From assembly GCF_013112485.1 (NCBI RefSeq), contig NZ_JABFHG010000008.1, positions 1-64,000 on the forward strand: a stretch of 64,000 nt of DNA. Direction: 5' to 3'. This document shows, piece by piece, positions 17,841 to 26,218 of this stretch. The notes beneath the pieces were generated by a model. It did not search any database. It saw nothing but the letters and a program-made list of their open reading frames with translations, and was not told the DNA's origin. Within the stretch, counting starts at the first letter, position 1. Each line of letters begins with the position of its first letter. The translations under genes were made by a program, and so were the position numbers. Source of the stretch: Roseicella sp. DB1501. Its GTDB lineage: Bacteria > Pseudomonadota > Alphaproteobacteria > Acetobacterales > Acetobacteraceae.

Positions 17841-19250
17841 ATGACCCCGCCCCGCAATTCGACCGCCGCCCGCGACATCGCCTATGCGCTGCATCCCTAC
17901 ACGGATCACAAGGCGCATCTGAAGGACGGGCCGCTGGTGATCAGCCGCGGCAAGGGCGTGCGCGTCTACGACGATCAGGGGAAGGAATACATCGAGACCG
18001 TCGCCGGCCTCTGGTGCGCCAGCCTGGGCTTCGACAACGAGCGGCTGGTGGAGGCCGCGGCGGCGCAGATGCGCAAGCTGCCCTTCTACCATGCCTTCAC
18101 CTCGAAGTCGCACGAGCCGCTGGTCGATCTGTCGGAGATGCTGATCGAGCGCGCGCCCCCTTCCACGGATGGGGCGCCGATGAGCAAGGTGTTCTTCGCC
18201 AATTCCGGATCCGAGGCGAATGACAGCGCCATCAAGATGATCTGGTACATGAACAACGCGCTCGGCCGGCCCGAGAAGAAAAAGATCATCGCCCGGCTGA
18301 AGGGCTATCACGGCATCACCCTCGCCGCCGCCTCCCTCACCGGCCTACCGGCGAACCACAAGCTCTTCGACCTGCCGCTGCCGAACTTCCACCACGTCTC
18401 GACGCCGCACCACTACCACAACGCCCGGCCGGGCGAGACGGAGGAGGAGTTCGCCACCCGCCTCGCCGAGGAGCTGGAGCAGAAGATCCTCGCCGAGGGG
18501 CCCGAGACCGTCGCCGCCTTCTGGGCCGAGCCGATCATGGGCGCGGGCGGCGTCATCCTGCCGCCCGCCACCTACTTCCCGAAGATCCAGGCGGTGCTGA
18601 AGAAGCACGACGTGCTCTTCGTGGCCGACGAGGTGATCTGCGGCTTCTGGCGCACCGGCAGCTACTGGGGCAGCCAGACGCTCGGCATCCAGCCGGACAT
18701 CCTGGTCTGCGCCAAGGCGCTCTCCGCCTCCTACCTGCCGATCTCGGCGGTGATGGTGAACGAGAAGGTCTTCCAGGGCATCGCCGAGGGCTCCTCCTCC
18801 ATCGGCACCTGGGGCCATGGCTTCACCTATTCCGGCCATCCGGTGCCGGCGGCGGTCGCCATCGAGACGCTGAAGATCTACGACGAGATGGATATCGGAG
18901 GCCATGTGAAGCGCGTCGGCGCGCATATGCAGGCGGCGCTGCGCGAGCGCTTCGGCAACCATCCGCTGGTCGGCGAGGTGCGCGGCATCGGGCTGATCGC
19001 CGGCATGGAGCTGGTGGCCGACAAGGCGACGAAGACCAATTTCGACCCGGCGAAGAAGGTCGGGATCCGCCTGAGCAAGCTCGGCGAGAAGCACGGGCTC
19101 ATCATGCGCTCCATGGCCAATGACAGCCTCGGCTTCTCGCCGCCGCTGATCATCTCCGAGGCGGAGGTGGACGAGATGCTCGACCGCCTCGGCACGGCGC
19201 TCGACGAGCTCTCGGTCGAGCTGCGCCGCGAGAGCATCGCCGCGGTCTGA
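17841..19250 (+). CDS. class III pyridoxal-phosphate aminotransferase (omega-transaminase type)
   Basis: The 469-residue enzyme transfers amino groups between an amine or omega-amino acid and a keto acid such as pyruvate. Family blocks are clear: GKEYIETVAGLWCASLGF, FFANSGSEANDSAIKM (PLP phosphate), KGYHGITLAAASLTG, the Asp in VLFVADEVICGFWRTG, the Schiff-base lysine in ILVCAKALSASYLPI, and FTYSGHPVPAA. Length is normal. AGAAGG upstream of the ATG is a fair ribosome site. No neighbouring pathway gene identifies the substrate; beta-alanine or aromatic amines are typical for this group. A strong GC hairpin follows the gene. Confidence 0.9.
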   Translation: MTPPRNSTAARDIAYALHPYTDHKAHLKDGPLVISRGKGVRVYDDQGKEYIETVAGLWCASLGFDNERLVEAAAAQMRKLPFYHAFTSKSHEPLVDLSEMLIERAPPSTDGAPMSKVFFANSGSEANDSAIKMIWYMNNALGRPEKKKIIARLKGYHGITLAAASLTGLPANHKLFDLPLPNFHHVSTPHHYHNARPGETEEEFATRLAEELEQKILAEGPETVAAFWAEPIMGAGGVILPPATYFPKIQAVLKKHDVLFVADEVICGFWRTGSYWGSQTLGIQPDILVCAKALSASYLPISAVMVNEKVFQGIAEGSSSIGTWGHGFTYSGHPVPAAVAIETLKIYDEMDIGGHVKRVGAHMQAALRERFGNHPLVGEVRGIGLIAGMELVADKATKTNFDPAKKVGIRLSKLGEKHGLIMRSMANDSLGFSPPLIISEAEVDEMLDRLGTALDELSVELRRESIAAV

Positions 19251-19294
19251 TGCCGGTGCCCGGCGCGGCCGCGCCCGATGCCCGTCCCTGACCT

Positions 19295-19321
19295 GCCGCC
19301 GCCCGCCTGACGGGCGGCGGC
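19295..19321 (+). terminator. GC-rich hairpin after aminotransferase gene
   Basis: GCCGCCGCCCG pairs perfectly with CGGGCGGCGGC across a 5-nt loop, 45 nt after the aminotransferase stop. No T-run follows, so it would be an atypical intrinsic terminator or an mRNA-stabilising stem. Confidence 0.5.
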
Positions 19322-19395
19322 CCATGCCGGGGCCGCGGGGGATCCCCCGCCGGGGTCCCGGCCGGGACCCTCCGCGGCCTCGTGGGGGCCTTTCC

Positions 19396-20628
19396 ATGCC
19401 GACCACCCCTCCCCCCGCGGCGCCGCGCGGCGCCGCGCCGAGCCTGCCGCTGGCCATCGCCTTGGCCATCGCCCCGGCTGCGGGCGTGCTGCAATCCAAG
19501 GCGCTGGCGCCCATCGCCTTCATCGGCCTGCTGCTCACCGTGCTCGCGCATGCGCGGCGGCGCGGCCCCTCGCTGTGGCGATGGGACACGGCAAACTGCG
19601 TCGCGCTCGGCCTCTTCGCCTGGGGGGCGGTGACGGCGCTCTGGGCGCCGGAGCCGCTGCGCGCGCTCGGGACGGCGCTGCAGATCGGCGGATTCGTCGG
19701 CCTTGGCAGCCTCGCGGCGCGGGCGGTCGCGGCCGAGGCCGAGCCGGCGAAGCGCCGGCTGATGCAGGTCGCCGCGCTCGGCCTCGTCGCCGGCATCGCG
19801 CTCGCCGCGCTCGATGCGGCGACAGGCCACGCGGTGCGGGCGGCGGTGCGCGGGTTGAAGGAGGTGCCGGTCACGCTCGCCTTCGGCCTCAAGCCCGCCG
19901 CCTCGGCCATGGGCCTCTGGCTGCCGCTGGTGGCCGTGGCGCCCTGGCCGCGCGCCCTGCGGGCCCTGCTCCTGCTGGCCGGGGCGGTGGTGCTAGTGCT
20001 GCTGCCGGGCGAGGCGGCGAAGATCGCCGTGCTGGCGGGCGGGCTCGCCGGCGGCCTGGCCTGGCTGGCGCCGCGCCTGGTGCCGCGGCTGCTCGGGGCC
20101 GGCCTGGCGCTCGCCATCCTCGCCATGCCGCTCGTGCTCGGGCCGGTGCTGGCGCGCGGCGTGCCGGCGGATGGCATCCCGCCCTCGGCGGCGCACCGGC
20201 TGCTGATCTGGGATTTCGTCACCAACCGCATCGCCGAGCATCCCATCCGCGGCTGGGGCATGGAGGCGAGCCGGGCGATCCCCGGCCATCGCAACCATGC
20301 CAGCCCGGCGGCGCTCGAACGCTTCCGCCTGACCGGCCCCGGCGCGGCGCTCTGGTTGCCGACCGCCGAGCTGTTGCCGTTGCATCCGCACAACGGCGCC
20401 CTGCAGCTATGGCTGGAGCTTGGCCTGCCCGGGGCGCTGCTCGGCGCCGCCCTGGCCCTGCTGCTCGGCCGCGCGGCGGCGCAATCGGCCCGCCCAGCGG
20501 TGGCGACCGCGGTGCTGGCGGCGGCCAGCGTCACCGCGATGCTGAGCTTCGGCGCCTGGCAGGAATGGTGGGTGGGGGCGGAGCTGATGGCGCTGGCCGC
20601 GACGGCGGGGCTGCCGCGGCAGGGTTAG
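19396..20628 (+). CDS. O-antigen ligase/polymerase-like membrane protein (Wzy_C family)
   Basis: The 410-residue protein is almost entirely hydrophobic, with about ten membrane segments. It has the Wzy_C-type periplasmic loop: HRLLIWDFVTNRIAEHPIRGWGMEASR, followed by LPLHPHNGALQLWLELGLPGALLGA. In this family the HPHN region and nearby arginines act on undecaprenyl-linked glycans, either ligating O-antigen or polymerising exopolysaccharide. No glycosyltransferase cluster surrounds it, so the glycan is unknown. I used ATG 19396 (MPTTPPPAAP). The gene's TAG stop is at the very start of a dispersed repeat. Confidence 0.82.
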   Translation: MPTTPPPAAPRGAAPSLPLAIALAIAPAAGVLQSKALAPIAFIGLLLTVLAHARRRGPSLWRWDTANCVALGLFAWGAVTALWAPEPLRALGTALQIGGFVGLGSLAARAVAAEAEPAKRRLMQVAALGLVAGIALAALDAATGHAVRAAVRGLKEVPVTLAFGLKPAASAMGLWLPLVAVAPWPRALRALLLLAGAVVLVLLPGEAAKIAVLAGGLAGGLAWLAPRLVPRLLGAGLALAILAMPLVLGPVLARGVPADGIPPSAAHRLLIWDFVTNRIAEHPIRGWGMEASRAIPGHRNHASPAALERFRLTGPGAALWLPTAELLPLHPHNGALQLWLELGLPGALLGAALALLLGRAAAQSARPAVATAVLAAASVTAMLSFGAWQEWWVGAELMALAATAGLPRQG

Positions 20629-20729
20629 AGCGTGATCGCTTGAGGTGGACTCCCCGAAAAGCGTGAAGCACGCGATCAAACAACGCCCTGGACCATGATC
20701 CGCGACCCTGTGTGAGCGGATCATGGTCT
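20627..20729 (+). repeat. family A dispersed repeat, copy 1 (~100 bp)
   Basis: Begins AGAGCGTGATCGCTTGAGG and ends GCGGATCATGGTC. It is nearly identical to 51412-51513 and 61611-61713. Its second half is a palindrome (ACCATGATCCGC ... GCGGATCATGGT). It starts inside the TAG stop codon of the upstream gene. Confidence 0.9.
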
Positions 20730-20731
20730 AG

Positions 20732-20801
20732 TACCAACGGACCGGTCCCTTGACCGGTCCGAGGCCTCGAACGGGGTCCGCGGGTCGCGCCGTAAGGCGC
20801 G
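20732..20801 (-). repeat. family D repeat, inverted partial copy
   Basis: Read on the minus strand, it contains GTTCGAGGCCTCGGACCGGT and GACCGGTCCGTTGGTA, the core also found at 43003-43112 and 50779-51017. It directly follows the family A copy. The remaining bases to 20939 show nothing recognisable. Confidence 0.7.
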
Positions 20802-20939
20802 CCTGACGGCGCGTCATGCCGAAGGCGTGCTATTCGCATGACGCCACGAAGGCCCAGGTGAACGGGAGGTTCGCGCCCGGCGACTGAGGGAGCCCCTCAT
20901 GCGGTCACGCTTGAGGGCCAGTGATAAATCCGCGCCGGT

Positions 20940-21959
20940 TCAGCGCGCCCGGGCGATGCAGAAGGCGACGATATCGGCCAGCGCGCGGCGCTCCGGCCCG
21001 TCCGGGAAGATCGCCAGCGCCGCCAGCGCCTCCTCGCCATAGGCGCGCGCGCGCTCGACGGTGTCGCGCAGAGCCTGGTGCTGCTCGATCAGACGCTGCG
21101 CCCGCGCGAGGTCGCCCGGCGCCTGCTCGCGCGCCTCGAGCGTGCGGCGCCAGAAGCCGCGCTCATCCTCGTCGCCGCGCTGGAAGGCCAGCAGCACCGG
21201 CAAGGTGATCTTGCCCTCCCGGAAGTCGTCGCCGATCGTCTTGCCGAGGCGCTCCTCCTCCGCGGCGTAGTCGAGCGCGTCGTCCACCAGCTGGAAGGCG
21301 GTGCCGAGGGCGCGGCCATAGGTTTCGAGCGCCGCCTCCTCCGCCGCCGGGCGGTCGGCCACCACGGCGCCGATCCGGGTCGCGGCGGCGAAGAGCGCGG
21401 CGGTCTTGCCCTCGATGACCTGCAGGTACTGCGCCTCGGTCGTGGTGGTGTCGTTCTGGGTGACGAGCTGCAGCACCTCGCCCTCGGCGATGGTCGCCGA
21501 GGCGGCGGAGAGGATCGCCAGCACGCGCAGCGAGCCGTCCTGCACCATCAGCTCGAAGGCGCGGGCGAAGAGGAAGTCGCCGACCAGCACGGAGGGCTTG
21601 TTGCCGAAGAGCGCATTGGCGCTGGCCTGGCCGCGGCGCAGCGCGCTCTCATCGACCACGTCGTCATGCAGCAGGGTCGCGGTATGGATGAACTCGACGC
21701 AGGCGGCGAGCGCCACGTGCCGGTCGCCGCGATAGCCGCAGAGGCGGGCGGCGGCGAGGGTCAGCAGGGGACGCAGCCGCTTGCCGCCGGCGGCCACGAT
21801 ATGCGCCGCGAGCTGCGGGATCAGCGCCACGGGGCTGTGCATGCGCGCGACGATGAGCCGGTTGCAGGCCTCGAGATCCTCGCCGACGAGCGTGGTCAGC
21901 GCCGTCAGCGCATCCTCACCGCCGGACGCGGCCGTCATCATCGGCGACATATCCGCCAT
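20940..21959 (-). CDS. ispB: polyprenyl (octaprenyl-type) diphosphate synthase
   Basis: A long-chain trans-prenyltransferase that would make the side chain of ubiquinone. The first aspartate-rich motif is LLHDDVVDE within FIHTATLLHDDVVDESALRRG, and the second is FQLVDDALDYAAEEERLGK. GGKRLRPLLTLAAA and GNKPSVLVGDFLFARAF are also typical. From ATG 21959 the protein has 339 residues, a normal length. The frame stays open to 22064, but that stretch is a dispersed repeat, not coding. Chain length (8 to 10 units) cannot be told from sequence alone. Confidence 0.92.
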   Translation of the reverse strand: MADMSPMMTAASGGEDALTALTTLVGEDLEACNRLIVARMHSPVALIPQLAAHIVAAGGKRLRPLLTLAAARLCGYRGDRHVALAACVEFIHTATLLHDDVVDESALRRGQASANALFGNKPSVLVGDFLFARAFELMVQDGSLRVLAILSAASATIAEGEVLQLVTQNDTTTTEAQYLQVIEGKTAALFAAATRIGAVVADRPAAEEAALETYGRALGTAFQLVDDALDYAAEEERLGKTIGDDFREGKITLPVLLAFQRGDEDERGFWRRTLEAREQAPGDLARAQRLIEQHQALRDTVERARAYGEEALAALAIFPDGPERRALADIVAFCIARAR

Positions 21960-21996
21960 CGCGCCCGCTTCCGCGTCCACTTCACTTGACCTGTCT

Positions 21997-22101
21997 CTAC
22001 AGCGGATTGCGTTCAGGATTGAACGCTGCTCCGCTGCAGCCTGTTGTTTCCAGAGCGGATTCACGCGTTCGGACGTTCACGCCCTTCCGCGATCCGCTCC
22101 A
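21997..22101 (+). repeat. family C repeat, full copy
   Basis: A ~105-bp two-part element: CTACAGCGGATTGCGTTCA through CTGTTGTTTCC, then AGAGCGGATTCACGCGTTC through GATCCGCTCCA. An inverted near copy lies at 51513-51618, and diverged halves lie at 17701-17802. It sits between the ispB-type gene and the DUF2007 gene, so it occupies both upstream regions. Confidence 0.88.
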
Positions 22102-22169
22102 GGGGGCGGCACCATAACGACGCTCCCAGGTGGCGGCAAGCGCAGGGAAAACAAGGGGTTCTGACCGGA

Positions 22170-22382
22170 ATGCGTGTCGTCGCGGAGAGCACGGACCCCG
22201 TGCGGGTGAGTTTCCTGATGGCGCTGCTGCGCGATGCCGGCATCGTATGCATTCTCCTGGATGCGCATATCAGCGCCGTCGAGGGCGGGATCGGCGCCTT
22301 CCCGCGCCGGCTCGCGGTGGCCGAGGCGGATCTGGCGCGCGCCCGGCAGGTGCTGCGCGAGGCGGGCGAGGCCACGGCGTGA
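22170..22382 (+). CDS. DUF2007 family small protein
   Basis: The 70-residue protein reads VVAESTDPVRVSFLMALLRD with ISAVEGGIGAFPRRLAVAEADLARARQVL, the pattern of DUF2007 (putative prokaryotic signal-transducing protein). This fold binds neither a known metal nor a nucleotide. It is cytoplasmic, with no signal. AAGGGG lies 11 nt before the ATG. Its stop overlaps the GTG start of the methyltransferase (GTGA), so the two form an operon, an arrangement common for this pair in alphaproteobacteria. Confidence 0.82.
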   Translation: MRVVAESTDPVRVSFLMALLRDAGIVCILLDAHISAVEGGIGAFPRRLAVAEADLARARQVLREAGEATA

Positions 22383-23122
22383 CCCTGGCGGCCGCCTTCA
22401 CCGAGGACTGCCTGCTCGGCGGCCGGGTGCGGCTGCGCCAGCCGCGGGCGGGGCTGCGGGCCGGGCTGGATGCGGTGCTGCTGGCGGCCGGCGTACCGGC
22501 GCGGCCGGGCGAGCGGGTGCTGGAGGCCGGCTGCGGCAGCGGCGCCGGCTTCCTCTGCCTGGCGGCGCGGGTGCCCGGCCTGCGCATCCTCGCCCTGGAA
22601 CGGGATCCCGACCTGGCCGCCCTCGCCCGGGAGAATGCCGCCGCCAACGGGCTGGCGAAGCAGGTGGAGGTGATCGCGGGCGATGTGCGCGACCTCGCCC
22701 TCGCAGCGCGCCTGGCGAGCTGCGACCACGCCTTCGCCAATCCGCCCTACTGGCCCGGCGGCACCGCCCCGCCGGCGCCGCTGCGCCGGGCGGCGACGCA
22801 TGAGGAGGCGGGGCTGGCCGATTGGGCGCACTTCCTCGCCGCTCCCCTCGCCCGGCGCGGCAGCCTGAGCCTGATCCTGCCGGCGGCGCGGCTCGAGGCC
22901 GGCATGGCGGCGCTGGCCGGCGCGGGCTGCGGCGGGGTCCGGCTGCTGCCCTTCTGGCCGCGGGCCGGGCAGCCGGCGAAGCGGGTGCTGCTGCAAGCGC
23001 GGCGCGGCGGCCGCGGCCCGGCGCGGATCGAGCCGGGCCTGGTGCTGCACGATGCCGATGGCTTCACCGGTGCGGCGCAGGCGGTGCTGCGCGAGGGCGA
23101 GCGGCTGCCCGGCGCGGCCTGA
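22379..23122 (+). CDS. TrmN6-like N6-adenine methyltransferase
   Basis: The 247-residue protein is a Rossmann-fold SAM methyltransferase: motif I VLEAGCGSGAGFLCLAAR, the acidic strand ILALERDPDLAALARENA, and the N6-adenine motif NPPYW in HAFANPPYWPGG. This matches the family that modifies A37 of tRNA1(Val). The N-terminus TEDCLLGGRVRLRQPRAGLRAGLDAVLLAA is typical. Translation starts at a GTG that overlaps the DUF2007 stop. The exact RNA target is inferred from the family. Confidence 0.85.
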   Translation: MTLAAAFTEDCLLGGRVRLRQPRAGLRAGLDAVLLAAGVPARPGERVLEAGCGSGAGFLCLAARVPGLRILALERDPDLAALARENAAANGLAKQVEVIAGDVRDLALAARLASCDHAFANPPYWPGGTAPPAPLRRAATHEEAGLADWAHFLAAPLARRGSLSLILPAARLEAGMAALAGAGCGGVRLLPFWPRAGQPAKRVLLQARRGGRGPARIEPGLVLHDADGFTGAAQAVLREGERLPGAA

Positions 23123-23162
23123 TCCGCCGCGGCATCCCCCGCCGGCCTCGGGTGCGCGAGGC

Positions 23163-23444
23163 TCAGCTCTCCTGCGTTTCCGGATGGCGCAGGTACCAGA
23201 GCCGCTCATGCGCCGCGACGAGGCTCTCCATGTTGCGCCGGCGGTTGGTGTCCGGGGAGGCGGGGCGCCGCGTCAGCATCATCTCGAGGATGCGCAGCAG
23301 CTGCTCCGCCACCTCGTAGTCGGACTGGTCGCAGGCGTGATGGAAGGCGATCAGGATCTTGTCGGACAGGCGACGGCTGTGCCGCGGCGCCGTGCCGCGC
23401 CCGCCATCCCGCATGCCATCCTGGTCCGAAGCCTCGTCCACCAT
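23163..23444 (-). CDS. conserved hypothetical protein, 93 residues
   Basis: No named domain is recognised. The core SDKILIAFHHACDQSDYEVAEQLLRILEMML looks like a pair of helices of a type I associate with small conserved proteins of Rhodospirillales. The tail ESLVAAHERLWYLRHPE is also helical. A good GGAGATGAAGGA precedes the ATG. It lies downstream of the SCO gene on the same strand, 88 nt away, and could be cotranscribed. The first 25 residues are polar and probably disordered. Confidence 0.7.
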   Translation of the reverse strand: MVDEASDQDGMRDGGRGTAPRHSRRLSDKILIAFHHACDQSDYEVAEQLLRILEMMLTRRPASPDTNRRRNMESLVAAHERLWYLRHPETQES

Positions 23445-23532
23445 CGTCCTTCATCTCCAGTCCTGGCACCGGGCGGCCAGGGTGTCCGGTTGTCGCACAG
23501 GACGCCCAATAAACCCGCCGGCCCGCATGGCT

Positions 23533-24222
23533 TCAACCCTGGGCTGCGCGGCCGGCGCCGATCTGGGCGGCGATGCCGGCGGCGATATCCTCGGGGCGCG
23601 TCTCCGGCCGGTACAGGGCGCGCACCTTGGCATCGGGCCCGACGAGGTAGAGGAAGCTCGAATGGTCCATCAGGTAGTCGGTCATGTCGGGCCGCTGGAC
23701 CTTGGCATAGTACACGCGGAAGCGCCGCGCGACCTCGGCAACCTGCTCCGGGGTGCCGGTCAGCCCCTGCAGGCGCGGATGGAAACGGGCGACGTAGTCC
23801 TTCAGCACCTCCGGCGTATCGCGCTGCGGATCGACGGAGATGAAGACCGGCGTCACCTTCGCGCCGGCCGGACCCAGCGCGTCCATGATCGAGGCCATGG
23901 TGCCGAGCTCGGTCGGGCAGACATCGGGGCAGTAGGTATAGCCGAAATAGACGAGCATCCAGCCATTGGCATAGTCGCGCTCGGTCACCTCGCGGCCGGA
24001 CTGGTCGGTGAGGCGGAAGGAGCCGCCGAGCGAGAGCCCCTGCGCCAGCTGCACGCCGCCCGCCGAGGGCAGGCTGGTCTGGTTGCCGAAGAGCGTAGCG
24101 AAGGCGGCGGGCAGCGCCTCCGTCATGCTCTGCCCGGGCGCGCGGATGGCCCAGGCGAAGGCCCAGAAGCCGCCGAGCAGGAGCACGAGGAAGAGGGCGA
24201 AGAGGCGGATGGTCCTCAGCAT
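23533..24222 (-). CDS. SCO1/SenC/PrrC family copper protein
   Basis: The 229-residue protein has an N-terminal membrane anchor (FALFLVLLLGGFWAFAWAI) and a thioredoxin-like domain. The copper-binding CPDVC in FGYTYCPDVCPTELGT and the distal histidine in DYLMDHSSFLYLVGP are both present. SCO proteins deliver copper to the CuA centre of cytochrome c oxidase or act as thiol-disulfide reductants there, facing the periplasm. FISVDPQRDTPEVLKDYV is the other family signature. No oxidase genes are adjacent. Confidence 0.92.
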   Translation of the reverse strand: MLRTIRLFALFLVLLLGGFWAFAWAIRAPGQSMTEALPAAFATLFGNQTSLPSAGGVQLAQGLSLGGSFRLTDQSGREVTERDYANGWMLVYFGYTYCPDVCPTELGTMASIMDALGPAGAKVTPVFISVDPQRDTPEVLKDYVARFHPRLQGLTGTPEQVAEVARRFRVYYAKVQRPDMTDYLMDHSSFLYLVGPDAKVRALYRPETRPEDIAAGIAAQIGAGRAAQG

Positions 24223-24334
24223 GACGGTACATCTAAAGCAGATTGCGGCCGGGTGAAATCACCCGATCGGTGACGATGGCCGCCCCGCCGCCTGCCGGCG
24301 GCGCGTGCCGCAGGCGGCGACAGGGCGGGACGCC

Positions 24335-25375
24335 TCAGCGCGACGCCATGTCCTCCGCCGCCCAGTGCTCGCCGATGCTCGGCGCCCAGACATCCTCCCA
24401 GGAGCCGTCGGTGCTGGCCCGCGAGTATTCGGTCGCGCGATTCTCGAAGAAATTGGTGTGCTCGATCGCGTTCAGCATCTCGTCGAGCCAGGGCAGCGGG
24501 TTCTTCTCGATGGCGTAGTGCGGGTCGAGGCCGAGCTGCTGCAGGCGGCGGTCGGCGATGAAGCGGATGTAGCGCTTGGTCTGCTCCGCATCGAGCCCCT
24601 CGACGCCGCCGAGCTCGAAGGCGAGGTCGATGAAGGCGTCCTCGTGCTCGACGATGGTGGTGCAGATCTCGACGATCTCGCGCTTGAGCTGCTCGGTCCA
24701 GATCTCCGGATTCTCCTGCACGAAGGTGCGGAAGAGGCGGATGATGGAGAGGCAGTGCAGCGTCTCGTCCCGCACCGACCAGGAGACGATCTGGCCCATC
24801 CCCTTCATCTTGTTGAAGCGGGGGAAGTTCATGAGGATGGCGAAGGAGGCGAAGAGCTGCAGCCCTTCGGTGAAGGCGCCGAAGGCGGCCAGCGTCTTGG
24901 CGATCTCGGTCTTGTTGGCGACCGAGAAGTTCTGCATGTAGTCGAACTTGTCCTTCATCTCCTTGTATTTGAGGAAGGCCGTGTACTCCACCTCGGGCAT
25001 GCCCACCGTGTCGAGCAGGTGGGAATAGGCGGCGATGTGGATCGTCTCGATGTTGCTGAAGGCGGACAGCATCATGAGCACTTCGGTCGGTTTGAACACC
25101 TGCGAATAGTGCTTCATGTAGCAGTTGTTCACCTCGACATCCGCCTGGGTGAAGAAGCGGAAGATCTGCGTCAGCAGGTTCCGTTCGGCGGCGCTGAGGT
25201 TCCTCTGCCAGTCCTTCACGTCGTCGGCGAGCGGCACCTCCTCGGGCAGCCAATGCACGCGCTGCTGCGTCAGCCAGGCGTCATAGGCCCAGGGATAGCG
25301 GAAGGGCTTGTAGACGGGATTGGCGGTGAGCAGGTCGAAGCGGGGCTGGGGGCCGGTGGGGAGGCCGTCGGGCAT
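24335..25375 (-). CDS. nrdB: ribonucleoside-diphosphate reductase, beta subunit
   Basis: The small subunit of class I ribonucleotide reductase carries the di-iron/tyrosyl radical. The 346-residue protein shows the carboxylate in FFTQADVEVNN, then ETIHIAAYSHLL with Glu, His and the radical tyrosine in their usual spacing, and later SVRDETLHCLS with the second Glu/His. ENRATEYSRAST lies near the C-terminus. The start ATG 25375 gives MPDGLPTGPQPRFDLLTANP. A pair of NrdR boxes lies about 210-260 bp upstream. It is separated from nrdA by a phosphotransferase pseudogene rather than forming a tight nrdAB operon. Confidence 0.95.
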   Translation of the reverse strand: MPDGLPTGPQPRFDLLTANPVYKPFRYPWAYDAWLTQQRVHWLPEEVPLADDVKDWQRNLSAAERNLLTQIFRFFTQADVEVNNCYMKHYSQVFKPTEVLMMLSAFSNIETIHIAAYSHLLDTVGMPEVEYTAFLKYKEMKDKFDYMQNFSVANKTEIAKTLAAFGAFTEGLQLFASFAILMNFPRFNKMKGMGQIVSWSVRDETLHCLSIIRLFRTFVQENPEIWTEQLKREIVEICTTIVEHEDAFIDLAFELGGVEGLDAEQTKRYIRFIADRRLQQLGLDPHYAIEKNPLPWLDEMLNAIEHTNFFENRATEYSRASTDGSWEDVWAPSIGEHWAAEDMASR

Positions 25376-25710
25376 GGGGTTTCCGCTCGTCTCGTGCAAT
25401 CGGGTGGAGGACGGGACGATCCGGGGACCGTCCCGCCGCGATGACATCGGGCGCTGGTGTCGCCCCGGCCGGTTGCCGGGAAGCGAATCCCTGGTCGGGG
25501 GTTCCGGCCTTGGAGTCGACTTCGGCACTATGCGACCCGCCCCTCGCCGGGACAAGGACGCCGTGCCGGCAGCAACCCGCACTCCAACACAACATCTAGC
25601 GTCTGTGGCCGTTTCAGCACACCACGGCTTGTTGTTCGGCGATCGAACTCCACCGTGGCGAGCGCCGCCACCCGAAGGTCCAAGACGGTTGGCAGGCCAT
25701 CACCGATGAA
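25376..25710. other. nrdB upstream region without a gene
   Basis: This 335-bp stretch holds no credible coding frame. The only signals I see are the two NrdR boxes at 25587-25634. The AT content rises around them (25575-25640), which fits a promoter there and a leader of about 200 nt. Confidence 0.6.
25587..25634 (-). promoter_or_regulatory. pair of NrdR boxes upstream of nrdB
   Basis: Box 1 at 25587-25602 (ACACAACATCTAGCGT) matches the NrdR consensus ACACWATATYTWGTGT at 14 of 16 positions. Box 2 at 25619-25634 (ACACCACGGCTTGTTG) is weaker. Their starts are 32 bp apart, three helix turns, which is the spacing known for NrdR pairs. The same spacing occurs at nrdA. NrdR is expected to repress when dATP is high. 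Confidence 0.78.
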
Positions 25711-26035
25711 TCAGGCTTCGGAGAGGCCGGTCCAGGCGAGGATCCATCGCGGCAGGCGTCGCCGCGCGAGGCCCGCCACCGCCGGCGGCGCTGCATCGGC
25801 CAGATCGGGGTTGGTGAAGATCGTGGCGAAGTCGAAGCCGCGCTCGCCGATCAGCCCCTCGTGGATCGATGGCAAGCCAGCCGGGCGGGCCGAAATCGAG
25901 GTCATTGCCGTGATGCAGGTTGCCGTGCAGCACGCGGACCGCGCTTGGTGCCGCCGGCAGGGCCCCGGTTCTCGCAAGGCAGCGGGCGAGGTCGATGTCG
26001 AACGTCACGCGCCGGCAATGCCGCCGCGCCAAGTC
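25711..26035 (-). pseudogene. aminoglycoside phosphotransferase remnant, frameshifted
   Basis: Two overlapping minus-strand frames together give the C-terminal half of an APH/streptomycin-type phosphotransferase. The upstream frame has VRVLHGNLHHGNDLDFG...GWLAIDP (catalytic loop HGNLHHGN in place of the usual HGDLHHGN). After a shift near 25860 the other frame continues HEGLIGERGFDFATIFTNPDLAD and WILAWTGLSEA, then stops. The N-terminal nucleotide-binding half is missing. The frameshift and the Asp-to-Asn change at the catalytic position mark it as dead. It lies between nrdA and nrdB. Confidence 0.75.
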
Positions 26036-26218
26036 AGGCCGGCTGGCGCGCCGTCCCGGGCCGCCCGAGCTCAGCGTTCAATGCCAAGCCCTTGAGCAAG
26101 CCAGCCCAGCGCTGTTGGCTGGCCTTGACCTTCTCCGGGGCTTTAGAGAGACGGACGCGCACCATCTGATCATAAGCCTCGCCAGGCATGAATTGCGCGG
26201 CGTGGCTCCGACGCCGCC

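Noticed and set aside
24305-25444. Long plus-strand open frames opposite nrdB and nrdA
   Set aside because: They are His/Glu/Asp/Leu-rich mirror frames typical of high-GC antisense of real genes, with no recognisable domain.
26034-26200. Possible coding fragment on the minus strand (contains AAQFMPGEAYDQMVRVRLSK)
   Set aside because: The stretch reads like protein but has no start of its own, overlaps the nrdA 3' end in another frame and matches no family I can name. It may be the remnant of another gene next to the phosphotransferase pseudogene; not enough to annotate.
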